64,000 nt of DNA from Staphylococcus pragensis (GTDB taxonomy: Bacteria; Bacillota; Bacilli; Staphylococcales; Staphylococcaceae): NCBI RefSeq assembly GCF_004785665.1, contig NZ_SRPJ01000002.1, forward strand, positions 1 to 64,000, read 5' to 3'. Below, piece by piece: positions 36,612-46,373 of this stretch (positions are counted from its first letter, which is position 1; the number at the start of each line of letters is the position of its first letter). A program made the position numbers and the translations under genes. The notes under the pieces were generated by a model. That model had not been told where the DNA came from, searched no databases, and saw nothing but the letters and a program-made list of their open reading frames with translations.

Positions 36612-37496
36612 TTGGATATCAAACATATGAAGTACTTTATGGAAGTTGTAAATCAAGGTGGTATGACAAATGCTTCAAAGTCTTTATATATCGCCCAACC
36701 GACAATCAGTAAGGCAATTAAGGATATTGAAAATGAGCTCAATATGACGTTGTTTGACCGTCAAAAACGTTATTTAGTGCTTACTGATGCAGGTAAAGTA
36801 TTCTATAAAAAGTGCGAAGAAATTATCGCATTATATGACAATATTCCTTATGAAATCAATGGGTTACTTGGACTTGAAACAGGTCATATTAATATTGGTA
36901 TGTCTGCCGTGATGGACATGCAACACTTTATATATATTCTAGGTGAGTTCCATAAACTCTATCCGAACGTGACATACAATTTGAATGAAAGTGGCGGTAA
37001 ATCGATTGAAACGCGTTTGATTAACGACCAAATCGATATCGGTATTACGACAATTCCTATTAATGAGAATGTCTTTGACTATTTGTCATTATATAGTGAG
37101 GATTTAAGATTAGTAGTCAGCGGTGAACATGAGTTGGCGACGCGCGATTCAGTGACGATGGCTGATTTGAAGAATGAAGATTTCATCATGTTCAATGAAG
37201 ATTTCTATCTTAACGATAAGATTATTGCGGCTGCTAAGAATTCTGGCTTCATACCCAATACAGTTTCAAATGTGTCGCAATGGAATTTTATAGAGTATCT
37301 ATTGTTGGCGCAGTTAGGGGTAAGTATTTTACCGGAACATATTGCGAGCATGTTAAAAGATAATATTAAAAGCATCAAGATTGAAGATCCAGGTATGCGT
37401 TGGGAACTTGGCGCAATATGGAAGAAAGATAAATTACTAAGTCATGCCACTTCGAAGTGGATTGAATTTATGAGTGAACGCTTAAAATACGACTGA
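36612..37496 (+). CDS. cidR: LysR-family regulator CidR
   Basis: CidR activates cidABC in response to acetate and glucose overflow. The 294-residue LysR-type protein has the N-terminal winged helix-turn-helix (MKYFMEVVNQGGMTNASKSL, then QPTISKAIKDIENELNM at about residues 29-45) and a C-terminal co-inducer domain. TTG 36612 is chosen because AGAGGGTGAG lies 3-4 bases upstream and the protein then begins MDIKHMKYF, as in S. aureus CidR. It lies upstream of and in the same direction as cidABC, separated by a terminator. Confidence 0.92.
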   Translation: MDIKHMKYFMEVVNQGGMTNASKSLYIAQPTISKAIKDIENELNMTLFDRQKRYLVLTDAGKVFYKKCEEIIALYDNIPYEINGLLGLETGHINIGMSAVMDMQHFIYILGEFHKLYPNVTYNLNESGGKSIETRLINDQIDIGITTIPINENVFDYLSLYSEDLRLVVSGEHELATRDSVTMADLKNEDFIMFNEDFYLNDKIIAAAKNSGFIPNTVSNVSQWNFIEYLLLAQLGVSILPEHIASMLKDNIKSIKIEDPGMRWELGAIWKKDKLLSHATSKWIEFMSERLKYD

Positions 37497-37515
37497 TTAT
37501 TTGAATCATTCGCGG

Positions 37516-37575
37516 AGAAGCGGGAAAGTGAAATCTTCTAATTACAGTAGATTTCATTGGCCTGCTTTTCTTTTA
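37516..37575 (+). terminator. Terminator after cidR
   Basis: A long, bulged stem (37516-37535 with 37550-37571) followed by TTTTATTT. The 37576-37771 stretch then holds the cidA promoter region. Confidence 0.65.
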
Positions 37576-37771
37576 TTTGAAAATGAAAACAATATGGCAT
37601 AGCGCAAACAAAACTGACTTTTTCTAAAATAAAACGGTTACATAGAAAAAAACTATAGATAACATTTAAAATGAGTATTTTTATAGTTTTTCAACATAAA
37701 TTACAATTATGAATATAGTTTTAAATTTAGCTGTAACAATTTAGACATATTTTAGTGGAGGTTCAGTCACC

Positions 37772-38164
37772 TTGAAAAAAGCGCTCATAATTGCACAAAT
37801 TATCGTTCAAGTTGCCATTATTATAGTCATTAGTTATATAGGAAGTTTGCTGCAAGATCTCTTACACATTCCACTTGCTGGCAGTATTGTAGGTATGATT
37901 TTGCTATATCTTTTATTAGAATTTAAAATCCTTCGCATTAACTGGATATCAGAAGGTGCAGAATTTTTATTATCGACGATGGTGTTCTTCTTTATCCCAT
38001 CAGTTGTCGGTATTATGGATGTTTTTTCTAATATTACTAAGAGCTATATCATCTTCTTCTTATTAATTATAGTAGGTACAAGTTGTGTTGCCCTTGTTTC
38101 AGGTTATATCGCTGAAAAAATGGTAAAAGAACCTAATACCAAGAAAGGTAATGAGTTAAGATGA
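37772..38164 (+). CDS. cidA: Holin-like protein CidA
   Basis: CidA is a small holin-like membrane protein that promotes murein hydrolase activity and programmed lysis in biofilms. The 130-residue protein has four hydrophobic segments (about 7-25, 30-49, 62-82 and 90-112) and a charged C-terminal tail, as in CidA/LrgA. Start TTG 37772, with GTGGAGG 9 bases upstream. Its end overlaps cidB by four bases (ATGA), implying translational coupling. Confidence 0.92.
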   Translation: MKKALIIAQIIVQVAIIIVISYIGSLLQDLLHIPLAGSIVGMILLYLLLEFKILRINWISEGAEFLLSTMVFFFIPSVVGIMDVFSNITKSYIIFFLLIIVGTSCVALVSGYIAEKMVKEPNTKKGNELR

Positions 38165-38844
38165 TATTAAAAGCAATTTTTATGATATTGTTAACCGTCG
38201 TAATGTACCTATTGGCAAAAAGGTTACAATTTAAATATAACAATCCATTGTTAAACCCTGCCTTAATCGGTTCTATTGGTGTGATTATCGTTTTATTAGC
38301 TACACATCAAAATTATCATGATTATATGGCTGGTGGTAAATGGATTAATCATTTACTAAACGCGACTGTTGTGTGTTTAGCGTATCCACTTTATAAGAAT
38401 CGACGTAAAATCATTGAGAATATGAGTATCATATTTTCAAGCGTAATGGCTGGAGTCATTCTTAATTTTGTGTTAGTGTTTAGTTCGTTAAAGTTGTTAG
38501 GTTACTCTGAAGAAACGATTGTGACAATCTTACCTCGTTCCATCACAGCTGCTGTAGGCATCGAAGTATCTCATGAATTAGGTGGTACAGATACGATTAC
38601 CGTATTATTCATTATTACTACAGGGCTAATAGGGAGTATGATGGGTTCAATGTTATTGAAAGTAGGTAATTTCAAAACATCGATCGCAAGAGGCTTAACA
38701 TACGGTAACGCATCACATGCGTTTGGCACGGCAAAAGCGTTAGAACATGATATTGAATCTGGCGCGTTTAGTTCAATTGGAATGATATTAACAGCTGTAA
38801 TTAGTTCAATACTTATTCCAATTATGATTATTTTATTTTATTAA
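38161..38844 (+). CDS. cidB: CidB membrane protein (LrgB family)
   Basis: CidB partners CidA in the Cid/Lrg system, which affects lysis and, in related systems, pyruvate or glycolate transport. The 227-residue LrgB-family protein has about seven hydrophobic segments and the conserved stretches [26 protein letters not shown] and [14 protein letters not shown]. It starts at ATG 38161 inside the last codons of cidA. CidC follows after 53 bases. Confidence 0.93.
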   Translation: MILKAIFMILLTVVMYLLAKRLQFKYNNPLLNPALIGSIGVIIVLLATHQNYHDYMAGGKWINHLLNATVVCLAYPLYKNRRKIIENMSIIFSSVMAGVILNFVLVFSSLKLLGYSEETIVTILPRSITAAVGIEVSHELGGTDTITVLFIITTGLIGSMMGSMLLKVGNFKTSIARGLTYGNASHAFGTAKALEHDIESGAFSSIGMILTAVISSILIPIMIILFY

Positions 38845-38897
38845 TGGGAATATGAAATAAGTACTCGTACAAGTTAGGAAAGGAGCTATTTGTTAAA

Positions 38898-40637
38898 ATG
38901 GCGAAAATTAAAGCAAATGAAGCATTAGTCAAAGCATTAGAAGCATGGAAAATTGATCACCTATATGGTATCCCAGGGGACTCTGTTGACGCAGTAGTTG
39001 ATAGCTTACGTACAGTAAGAGATTCATTTAAATTCTATCACGTACGTCACGAAGAAGTAGCAAGTTTAGCAGCTGCTTCATACACTAAAATTACAGGGAA
39101 AATTGGTGTAGCATTAAGTATCGGTGGTCCTGGTGTTGTTCACTTATTAAACGGTATGTATGACGCTAAAATGGACCGTGTACCTCAACTTATTATTGCT
39201 GGTCAAACTAACAGCACATTATTAGGTACTAAAGCATTCCAAGAAACAAATATTTCTAAAATGGTTGATGACGTAGCAGTATTCCATCACCAAATTCAAA
39301 AAGGCGATAACGTATTCGACGTTGTTAATGATGCAATCCGTACTGCTTATGAAAAACGCGGTGTTGCTGTAGTTATCTGTCCTAACGACTTATTAACTCA
39401 AAAAATCAAAGATACAACGAATCGCCCAGTAGATACAATCAAACCTAAAGCACCATCACCAACATTCCGTAGTATTAAAAAAGCAACTAAATTAATCGAT
39501 AAAAGTAAAAAACCAGTTATGCTTATCGGTGTAGGTGCTCAAAATGCTAAAGAAGAATTACGTGAATTTATCGAAGCGGCAAAAATTCCAGTAATTCACA
39601 CATTACCAGCTAAAACAATTTTACCTGATGACCACCCATACAGCATTGGTAACTTAGGTAAAATCGGTACGAAAACATCTTACCAAACAATTCAAGATGC
39701 TGACTTATTAATCATGGCAGGTACAAACTACCCTTACGTAGATTACCTACCTAAGAAAAACATCAAAGCAATCCAAATCGATACTAACCCAGATGTAATT
39801 GGTAAACGTTTCAACATTAATGTAGGTATCGTTGGCGACACTAAAGTGGCTTTCCATCAATTAACTGAAAGCATTAAACACGTTCCAAATCGCCCATTCT
39901 TAGAGAAAACTTTACAACGTAAAGCTGTTTGGGATAAATGGATGGAACAAGATATGAGCAACGAAAGTTCTCCAATTCGTCCAGAACGCTTAATGAAATC
40001 AATTAGTAAATTCAGCACTGACGATGCTGTATTCTCAATTGACGTTGGTACTTCAACAGTTTGGTCAACTCGTTACTTAAACTTATCTGTAAATAATAAA
40101 TTCATTATTTCATCATGGTTAGGTACAATGGGTTGCGGTCTTCCAGGTGCTATCGCTTCTAAAATTGCTTACCCTAAACGTCAAGCAATTTCAATCACTG
40201 GTGACGGTGCCTTCCAAATGGTAATGCAAGACTTTGCAACTGCTGTTCAATATGATTTACCAATGACAATCTTTGTTATGAACAACAAACAATTATCATT
40301 CATTAAATATGAACAACAAGCTGCCGGTGAATTAGAATATGCGATTGATTTCTCTGATATGGATCACGCTAAATTCGCTGAAGCTGCAGGCGGTAAAGGT
40401 TATGTCTTAAAAGACCCTAACCGTATCGATGAAGTTGTAGAAGCTGCATTAAATGAAAATGTACCAACTATCGTTGACGTACATGTTGATCCAAATGCTG
40501 CGCCATTACCAGGTAAAATTGTTAATGAAGAAGCAATCAACTATGGTAAATGGGCTTACAGATCAATCACTGAAGATAAAAAATTAGACTTCGATGAAAT
40601 TCCACCAATTTCAGTAGCAGCTAAACGTTTCTTATAA
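38898..40637 (+). CDS. cidC: Pyruvate oxidase CidC (pyruvate:menaquinone oxidoreductase)
   Basis: CidC decarboxylates pyruvate to acetate with ThDP and FAD, passing electrons to menaquinone at the membrane; the acetate potentiates cell death. The 579-residue protein has the ThDP-enzyme N-domain with catalytic Glu (RHEEVASLAAASY), the central FAD domain, and the ThDP-binding SITGDGAFQMVMQDFATA. The C-terminal about 25 residues probably form the membrane-binding helix. AAAGGAGCTATTTGTTAAA precedes ATG 38898. It is the last gene of cidABC before a strong terminator, and codon use suggests high expression. Confidence 0.95.
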   Translation: MAKIKANEALVKALEAWKIDHLYGIPGDSVDAVVDSLRTVRDSFKFYHVRHEEVASLAAASYTKITGKIGVALSIGGPGVVHLLNGMYDAKMDRVPQLIIAGQTNSTLLGTKAFQETNISKMVDDVAVFHHQIQKGDNVFDVVNDAIRTAYEKRGVAVVICPNDLLTQKIKDTTNRPVDTIKPKAPSPTFRSIKKATKLIDKSKKPVMLIGVGAQNAKEELREFIEAAKIPVIHTLPAKTILPDDHPYSIGNLGKIGTKTSYQTIQDADLLIMAGTNYPYVDYLPKKNIKAIQIDTNPDVIGKRFNINVGIVGDTKVAFHQLTESIKHVPNRPFLEKTLQRKAVWDKWMEQDMSNESSPIRPERLMKSISKFSTDDAVFSIDVGTSTVWSTRYLNLSVNNKFIISSWLGTMGCGLPGAIASKIAYPKRQAISITGDGAFQMVMQDFATAVQYDLPMTIFVMNNKQLSFIKYEQQAAGELEYAIDFSDMDHAKFAEAAGGKGYVLKDPNRIDEVVEAALNENVPTIVDVHVDPNAAPLPGKIVNEEAINYGKWAYRSITEDKKLDFDEIPPISVAAKRFL

Positions 40638-40652
40638 TATCAATTCTTTAGG

Positions 40653-40684
40653 GAAGCTTACCTTAACAGGTAAGCTTCTTTTTT
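40653..40684 (+). terminator. Terminator after cidC
   Basis: A perfect 11-bp stem (40653-40663 with 40668-40678) followed by TTTTTT. Confidence 0.85.
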
Positions 40685-40699
40685 ATGTGTAAATAATTA

Positions 40700-40838
40700 A
40701 AGTAGTTCTAAGATAGATACTCACTCACTTAAGTTGAGATGCTTGCCTAGGGGGCTGGGTCGAGCCTTGGTCTCGACACTCATCCTGCTCCCTCAGGCGT
40801 CACTCAACTACGTTTCATTTTCTATCTTAGAACTACTT
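40700..40838 (-). repeat. 139-bp palindromic element, copy B
   Basis: It has perfect 18-bp inverted ends (40700-40717 with 40821-40838) and a 66-bp core at 40738-40803 identical to that of copy A at 31228-31293, in the opposite orientation. The arms differ from copy A far more than the core. It sits just downstream of the cidC terminator. Confidence 0.78.
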
Positions 40839-41056
40839 ACATAAGAAACTTTAGCGTTTAGAGGTATTAAATTAATAATAAACGCAATTTCACAACTTCT
40901 GTTCGTAATTTATCGTAAGATTATTTTTTAGTATGTAAGAACTTAATTTTTTAAGACTTCTTTTCTAATGAGGAATTAATATAACGATAGTTTTTATGTA
41001 ATATTTAAGTTTTATAGAAATAATTTTAAAAAGCGATAAAGAGCAATAAAAAAGTA

Positions 41057-41085
41057 TTGAAAACGTTTTACCCAATGTATATAAT
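41057..41085 (+). promoter_or_regulatory. glcB promoter with overlapping cre-like site
   Basis: -35 TTGAAA (41057-41062), 17-bp spacer, -10 TATAAT (41080-41085). A palindromic TGAAAACGTTTTAC overlaps the -35 and spacer; it matches the CcpA cre consensus at 12 of 14 positions. The start codon lies over 300 bases downstream, so the transcript has a long leader. Confidence 0.6.
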
Positions 41086-41091
41086 TAAAAT

Positions 41092-41398
41092 TAATTACAA
41101 AAAGAACTGCGTGTTACTATTAAATTAGGCATAAGCAAATTAGAGATTAAGACATATTAAACGTTTTAATTAGGATACAAAATAGCTATGATGATTACTT
41201 TACATATTAGTAATAGGTTAATTATAGGGCTCTGTAATTTGTATCCTTGAAAGTAGAAAAGATGACGGGAGAGATTTACGCTCATTAAAATGAGTATGAA
41301 TTGCGCTTGCGCTGTCTTAAACATACTTTCCTCTATTTGCTTATGTCTTCTTTGTTGTCATAAAGTTCGTAAAATTAGTTTAGAAGGGAATAGGACTT
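41092..41398 (+). promoter_or_regulatory. Long structured 5' leader of glcB
   Basis: Two helices are visible: AGGATACAAA (41172-41181) with its exact complement at 41238-41247, and GAAAGTA (41249-41255) with TACTTTC (41324-41330), the latter enclosing the hairpin CTCAT-N4-ATGAG (41281-41294). PTS glucose genes of staphylococci can be controlled by GlcT binding an antiterminator RNA in such leaders; I do not see a clear match to that motif, so the class is open. Confidence 0.45.
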
Positions 41399-43465
41399 AT
41401 GTTTAAGAAGTTTTTCGGTCAATTGCAACGTATTGGTAAAGCGTTAATGTTACCAGTTGCGATTTTACCAGCTGCTGGTATTTTACTTGCGTTCGGTAAT
41501 GCAATGCATAACGAACAATTAGTTAAACTAGCGCCATGGTTAAAAATGGATGTCTTCGTCGTGATTTCATCTGTCATGGAAGCAGCTGGACAAATTATCT
41601 TTGATAACTTGCCGTTGCTATTTGCAGTCGGTACAGCACTTGGACTAGCTGGTGGTGACGGGGTTGCCGCTTTAGCTGCTTTAGTAGGTTACTTAATTAT
41701 GAATGCGACAATGGGTAAAGTAATGAATATCACAATTGATGATATTTATAGCTACGCAAATGGCGCAAAAGAATTAAGCCAAGCTAATAAATTACCAGCA
41801 AACGCTTTAATCTTAGGTATTCCAACACTTCAAACAGGTGTGTTTGGTGGTATCATCATGGGGGCACTTGCAGCATGGTGTTACAATAAATATTACAATA
41901 TTACGTTACCAGCATTCTTAGGCTTCTTTGCAGGTAAACGTTTCGTACCAATTGTTACGTCAGTAGTAGCAATCATCACAGGTATCGTATTAAGTTTCGT
42001 TTGGCCACCAATCCAAGATGGTTTAAACGGTTTATCTAATTTCTTATTAAATAAGAACTTAACATTAACAACATTTATCTTTGGTATTATTGAACGTTCA
42101 TTAATTCCATTTGGTTTACACCACATCTTTTATGCACCATTCTGGTTTGAATTTGGTCAATATAAAGATCATGCAGGTGACTTAATTCGTGGTGACCAAC
42201 GTATTTGGATGGCACAATTAAAAGATGGCGTACCATTTACAGCAGGGGCATTCACAACTGGTAAATATCCATTTATGATGTTCGGTCTTCCAGCTGCAGC
42301 TTTCGCAATCTACAGAAATGCACGTCCAGAACGTAAAAAAGTTGTTGGTGGTTTAATGTTATCAGCAGCTTTAACATCATTCTTAACTGGTATCACTGAG
42401 CCATTAGAATTCTCATTCTTATTTGTGGCACCATTATTATATGTCATTCACGTATTGTTAGCGGGTACATCATTCTTAGTCATGCACCTTCTAGATGTGA
42501 AGATTGGTATGACATTCTCTGGTGGATTTATCGATTATATCCTTTATGGTTTATTAAACTGGGATCGAACACACGCATTATTAGTCATTCCAGTAGGTTT
42601 AGTTTATGCGGTTGTTTACTACTTCTTATTTAGCTTTGCAATTAAGAAATTTAATCTTAAAACACCAGGTCGTGAAGACCAAGAACAAGAAATCCGTAAC
42701 TCAAGTGTTGCGAAATTACCATTCGACGTTTTAGACGCAATGGGTGGTAAAGAAAACATCAAACATTTAGACGCATGTATCACACGTTTACGTGTTGAAG
42801 TAAATGATAAATCTAAAGTAGATGTTCAAGGATTAAAAGCATTAGGTGCTTCAGGTGTACTTGAAGTTGGAAATAATATGCAAGCTATCTTTGGTCCTAA
42901 ATCTGACCAGATTAAACACGATATGGCTTTAATCATGAAGGGTGAAATCACTAAACCTAGTGAGACAACTGTGACTGAAGAAGTTTCAGATGAACCAGTT
43001 CATCTTGAAGACGTGAAAGAAACAGAAATTTATGCACCAGGTACTGGTCACATTATTCCATTATCAGAAGTGCCTGATAAAGTGTTCTCTGAAAAAATGA
43101 TGGGTGATGGCGTTGGATTTGTTCCAGAAAAAGGAGAAATCGTAGCACCATTTGATGGTACGGTTAAGACCATTTTCCCAACTAAACATGCCATTGGATT
43201 AGAGTCAGATACTGGTGTAGAAGTATTAATTCACATCGGAATTGATACAGTGAAATTAAACGGTGAAGGTTTCGAAAGTTTAGTTAATGCGGATGAGCCT
43301 GTAACACAAGGTCAACCGTTAATGAAGATTAACTTAGCGTACTTACAAGAACATGCACCTAGCATCGTAACACCAGTGATTATTACAAATTTAGGCGACA
43401 AAACATTAACAGTTGAAGATGTTGAGTCAGTTGATCCTGGTAAAGCAATTATGAAAATTAAATAA
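41399..43465 (+). CDS. glcB: PTS glucose/glucoside-specific EIICBA component GlcB
   Basis: GlcB imports and phosphorylates glucose or glucosides at the membrane. The 688-residue three-domain protein has EIIC (about 1-420, with [26 protein letters not shown]), EIIB (about 440-520, phosphorylated Cys in [10 protein letters not shown]) and EIIA (about 540-688, with MMGDGVGF and the active His in [15 protein letters not shown]). The length equals that of S. aureus GlcB. AGAAGGGAATAGGACTT precedes ATG 41399. It is a single-gene unit behind a cre-like promoter and a long structured leader. Confidence 0.93.
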   Translation: MFKKFFGQLQRIGKALMLPVAILPAAGILLAFGNAMHNEQLVKLAPWLKMDVFVVISSVMEAAGQIIFDNLPLLFAVGTALGLAGGDGVAALAALVGYLIMNATMGKVMNITIDDIYSYANGAKELSQANKLPANALILGIPTLQTGVFGGIIMGALAAWCYNKYYNITLPAFLGFFAGKRFVPIVTSVVAIITGIVLSFVWPPIQDGLNGLSNFLLNKNLTLTTFIFGIIERSLIPFGLHHIFYAPFWFEFGQYKDHAGDLIRGDQRIWMAQLKDGVPFTAGAFTTGKYPFMMFGLPAAAFAIYRNARPERKKVVGGLMLSAALTSFLTGITEPLEFSFLFVAPLLYVIHVLLAGTSFLVMHLLDVKIGMTFSGGFIDYILYGLLNWDRTHALLVIPVGLVYAVVYYFLFSFAIKKFNLKTPGREDQEQEIRNSSVAKLPFDVLDAMGGKENIKHLDACITRLRVEVNDKSKVDVQGLKALGASGVLEVGNNMQAIFGPKSDQIKHDMALIMKGEITKPSETTVTEEVSDEPVHLEDVKETEIYAPGTGHIIPLSEVPDKVFSEKMMGDGVGFVPEKGEIVAPFDGTVKTIFPTKHAIGLESDTGVEVLIHIGIDTVKLNGEGFESLVNADEPVTQGQPLMKINLAYLQEHAPSIVTPVIITNLGDKTLTVEDVESVDPGKAIMKIK

Positions 43466-43477
43466 TATGTAAATAGA

Positions 43478-43516
43478 CCTCTTGTCAGAAATAATGACAG
43501 GAGGTTTATTTTTTAG
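43478..43516 (+). terminator. Terminator after glcB
   Basis: An 11-bp stem with one wobble (43478-43488 with 43496-43506) followed by TTATTTTTT. Confidence 0.75.
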
Positions 43517-43525
43517 AAAAATGAA

Positions 43526-44083
43526 TTACCAAAGTTCTACAGCACTATAGAGTAATAGAATCGTGATAATTACATTGATCACTTTATAATGTTGTTGATA
43601 GATTCGATTCATCATTTGTCCTAAAAGACTCCATACGATTGCACCAGCAATACCGATGATAATAAGTAAAATAGAGCGTATGTATGTAGAATTCCAAGCA
43701 TTAGGTAATGTGAATGTGGTTAAACCCGTTAAAAAATATAACATCGCTTTGACATTAGTAGCTTGAATAAGTATTCCTTTAAGTACAGGACGATCTAATG
43801 CTTCTTTAGCACTGTCTGGCTTAGAGAACAAAACATGATATGCAAGATAAAGTAGATAAAGCGTACCTATTATTTTCATAATAAAAATAAAACTTTGATT
43901 ATGTTTTAAAGGTTCGGAGAATATTAAAGCAATAGTCAATGTAAATAAAATACCTATAAAAACACCTAAATTAAAAGGTAATGATCGTATAAAACCTTTA
44001 CGCTGACCTTCAGACATTGCCATGATGGTATTTGGACCAGGTGTGAATGACATTGTAGTAATAAAAAGTAAGTAAGAGAACAA
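43526..44083 (-). CDS. LysE-family amino-acid exporter
   Basis: A 185-residue LysE/RhtB-type exporter with six hydrophobic segments and the signature SFTPGPNTIMAMSEGQRKGF at about residues 12-31. Family members export basic or neutral amino acids or homoserine. Start TTG 44083 with GAGAGGAGA 9 bases upstream; the ATG at the same site is in another frame. It is a single gene, convergent with glcB. The substrate is unknown. Confidence 0.85.
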   Translation of the reverse strand: MFSYLLFITTMSFTPGPNTIMAMSEGQRKGFIRSLPFNLGVFIGILFTLTIALIFSEPLKHNQSFIFIMKIIGTLYLLYLAYHVLFSKPDSAKEALDRPVLKGILIQATNVKAMLYFLTGLTTFTLPNAWNSTYIRSILLIIIGIAGAIVWSLLGQMMNRIYQQHYKVINVIITILLLYSAVELW

Positions 44084-44338
44084 TCCGCATTTCTCCTCTC
44101 AAAAATAGTGAATAGGACTATTCTAGCACTATTGAATATATAAATGTAACAAAAATTAGATAATTCTGATAATTGAAAGTATATTTTATGACTTATCATT
44201 TATCAATACCAAATGCACTGAAATCATATACATCTACATTAGCAGTTGTGCCGCCAACTATTACATCCTGTAAGTTTATTTATTTAAGGGAAATAATATA
44301 TAATAAGATTGAATAATGACTTAAAGGAGATTATATTT

Positions 44339-44749
44339 ATGGAACATGAAGGCTTATTAGTAGCTGAAACAGAAATAGAAGTGAATAATTATGATATTGA
44401 TGCGATGGGTATAGTAAGCAATATTGTATATGTGCGTTGGTTCGAGGATTTACGTACAATATTCATTAATGAATATATGACATTCTCTGAAATGATGAAA
44501 CAGCACATTTCTCCAATATTAATGAGAACTGAAATAGACTATAAAGTGCCTATTACAATTCACGACAAACCTGTAGGACGCTGTTGGTATGTTAAAGGTA
44601 GTCGTTTAAAATGGGTCTTTAAATTTGAAATTGCATCTGGAGATAAAGTACACTGTGTAGGTTATCAAACAGGCGGCTTCTTTGATTTAGAACAGCAAAA
44701 GATTACTAAAATGCCAGAAGTATTCCAAAATATTCTTAAAAAAGATTAA
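44339..44749 (+). CDS. Acyl-CoA thioesterase (4-hydroxybenzoyl-CoA thioesterase family)
   Basis: A 136-residue hotdog-fold thioesterase. Residues about 10-30 (VNNYDIDAMGIVSNIVYVRWFED) match the 4HBT-type catalytic segment, with Asp in DAMG as the likely catalytic residue. Relatives hydrolyse acyl-CoA esters. ATG 44339 is chosen because AAAGGAGA lies 8 bases upstream. It is followed after 24 bases by a thioredoxin-like gene, likely one transcript. The substrate is not known. Confidence 0.8.
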   Translation: MEHEGLLVAETEIEVNNYDIDAMGIVSNIVYVRWFEDLRTIFINEYMTFSEMMKQHISPILMRTEIDYKVPITIHDKPVGRCWYVKGSRLKWVFKFEIASGDKVHCVGYQTGGFFDLEQQKITKMPEVFQNILKKD

Positions 44750-44773
44750 ATACTTGAATCAGAGGTGAACATA

Positions 44774-45100
44774 ATGATAGAACAACTTAACAGTATAGAA
44801 CAATATCAACAATTTATAGAGACGCATCCGTTAGCTGTCATTCATGTTATGCGTGACCACTGTTCAGTATGTCATGCTGTGCTACCTCAAATTCAAGATA
44901 TCGTAAACGAATATAATCATGCTGCGTTTGGCGTCATTAATCAATCTGAAGTAGAAGCCATTGCTGGGGAGTTGTCGATATTTACTGTGCCAGTAGATTT
45001 AATCTTTTTGGATGGAAAAGAAATGCACCGTCAAGCGCGCTTTATTGATATGCAAAGCTTTGAACATCAACTACAATTGATGAACGATAGTCTACAATAA
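44774..45100 (+). CDS. Thioredoxin-family protein
   Basis: A 108-residue thioredoxin-fold protein with the redox motif CSVC (residues about 33-36, in RDHCSVCHAVLPQI) and the cis-proline region FTVPVDLIFLDG. It lacks a signal peptide, so it is cytoplasmic. AGAGGTGAA lies 7 bases before ATG 44774. It is the second gene of the unit with the thioesterase. It may act as a disulfide reductase for an unknown partner. Confidence 0.85.
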   Translation: MIEQLNSIEQYQQFIETHPLAVIHVMRDHCSVCHAVLPQIQDIVNEYNHAAFGVINQSEVEAIAGELSIFTVPVDLIFLDGKEMHRQARFIDMQSFEHQLQLMNDSLQ

Positions 45101-45111
45101 TATTAAGGAGC

Positions 45112-45378
45112 TGGGACAATAATAAAATGTCTCAGCCTTCGTTAATATTTGGCAGTAGCTGACTGTTTTGAAAATGCGCGTAAATCAAGCTTTTTTCAAA
45201 CCTAGTCATCCTTGCCTGGCGGGCGGGGCCCTAACATAGAGATTTTCGCAAAGAAAGTCTACAAACAAAGCAAGTTGGGGATCGGGGCCCTAGCACAAAG
45301 ACTTTCGCAAAGAAAGTCTACAAACAAAGCAAGCTGGGGATACAACGAAATTATTTTAATGTCTGTCCCGCTCCCTTT
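45112..45378. repeat. Repeat region with two tandem 59-bp STAR-like units
   Basis: A hairpin GCTGGGACA/TGTCTCAGC near 45115-45138 opens the region. Two head-to-tail 59-bp units follow at 45224-45282 and 45283-45341, differing at a few bases; each begins CGGGGCCCTA and contains the hairpin GACTTTC-GCAAA-GAAAGTC. The right end has TGTCCCGCTCC, the inverse of the opening GGGACA. The GGGGCCC core resembles STAR elements of staphylococci. No gene lies in 45101-45382. Confidence 0.7.
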
Positions 45379-45382
45379 CTTT

Positions 45383-46339
45383 TTACATGAGATTATCTAT
45401 AATTCCATCAGCACGTTGTTGGTATTCTTTAATAATTTCGCCAGATTTTTTTAGTTTTGACAATTCTTCTTTTGATAGTGCTAATTCGATAATTCGATCG
45501 GCTCCATTTCCATTTATAATTGTAGGAGTGCCAATATATATATTGTTTAAACCGTATTCTCCTTCAACATAACTTGATACATTCATAATAATATTTTTAT
45601 TAAAAAGAATTGCTTCTACTATGCGAACTAAACTTAAAGAAATACCAAAATTGGTTGTTCCTTTTCGCACATAAATATCGTAACCTACTTGAGTAGTTTG
45701 TGATGAAATTGAATTCTTGAATGATGTGATATCTGTGTCATTGCCAAGCAATTTTAATACTGGTTCACCTGCTATTTGAGCGTGTGACCAAACATGAACT
45801 TGCGAATCACCATGTTCACCTATAACCGGAGCATATACGTTATGAGGAGCTACATCAAAAGTACGGCTTAAGAAGAATTCGAAGCGAGCAGTGTCAAGAG
45901 ATGTACCTGAACCAATGACTCGGTTTTTAGGGAAGTTAGATACATTTTTAATGACATAGCTCATAATATCAACTGGATTTGAAGGTAATACAAAATAACC
46001 ATCAAAGCCGTTATCGATAATTTGTTGAACCATAGGTACAAAGATATTCACGTTATCTTCAAGAAGTTTAAGGCGTGTTTCTCCTTTGTCTAGTTTAGCG
46101 CTAGCACAAATAACTACAATATCAGCATCTGCACAATCAGAGTATGTTCCTAGATGAACATCGACAAAGCTGTCACTAAAAGGTGTAGCATGATTTAAAT
46201 CCCATACATCAGCTTTGGCTTTATCTTCATCAATATCAATAATGGCGAGTTCGTCAACTAATCCTTTTGCTACTAAAGCGTGTGCAAACGCAGAGCCTAC
46301 GTATCCACTACCAATAAGCACAATTTTATTTCGTGTCAC
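45383..46339 (-). CDS. L-lactate/L-2-hydroxyacid dehydrogenase (LDH family) with altered specificity loop
   Basis: A 318-residue NAD-dependent LDH-fold enzyme. NAD motif VLIGSGYVGSA, catalytic Arg in KGETRLKLLEDN, SNPVDIM, substrate Arg in GSGTSLDTARF and catalytic His in GEHGDSQVHVWSHA are present. The mobile-loop Gln-Lys-Pro-Gly-Glu-Thr-Arg of lactate dehydrogenases reads Leu-Asp-Lys-Gly-Glu-Thr-Arg here, putting Leu at the position (Gln102) that gives lactate its specificity. L-2-hydroxyisocaproate dehydrogenases also deviate here. So the substrate may be a branched-chain 2-oxo acid rather than pyruvate. GTG 46339 is preferred over TTG 46345, since AGTAGG then has proper spacing. Confidence 0.8.
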   Translation of the reverse strand: MTRNKIVLIGSGYVGSAFAHALVAKGLVDELAIIDIDEDKAKADVWDLNHATPFSDSFVDVHLGTYSDCADADIVVICASAKLDKGETRLKLLEDNVNIFVPMVQQIIDNGFDGYFVLPSNPVDIMSYVIKNVSNFPKNRVIGSGTSLDTARFEFFLSRTFDVAPHNVYAPVIGEHGDSQVHVWSHAQIAGEPVLKLLGNDTDITSFKNSISSQTTQVGYDIYVRKGTTNFGISLSLVRIVEAILFNKNIIMNVSSYVEGEYGLNNIYIGTPTIINGNGADRIIELALSKEELSKLKKSGEIIKEYQQRADGIIDNLM

Positions 46340-46373
46340 AATCAAGAACCTACTTTCTTCTTATATTTTGAAA

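Noticed and set aside
45212..45454. 80-codon reading frame within the repeat region and the end of the LDH-like gene
   Set aside because: It runs through tandem repeats and antisense to a real gene.
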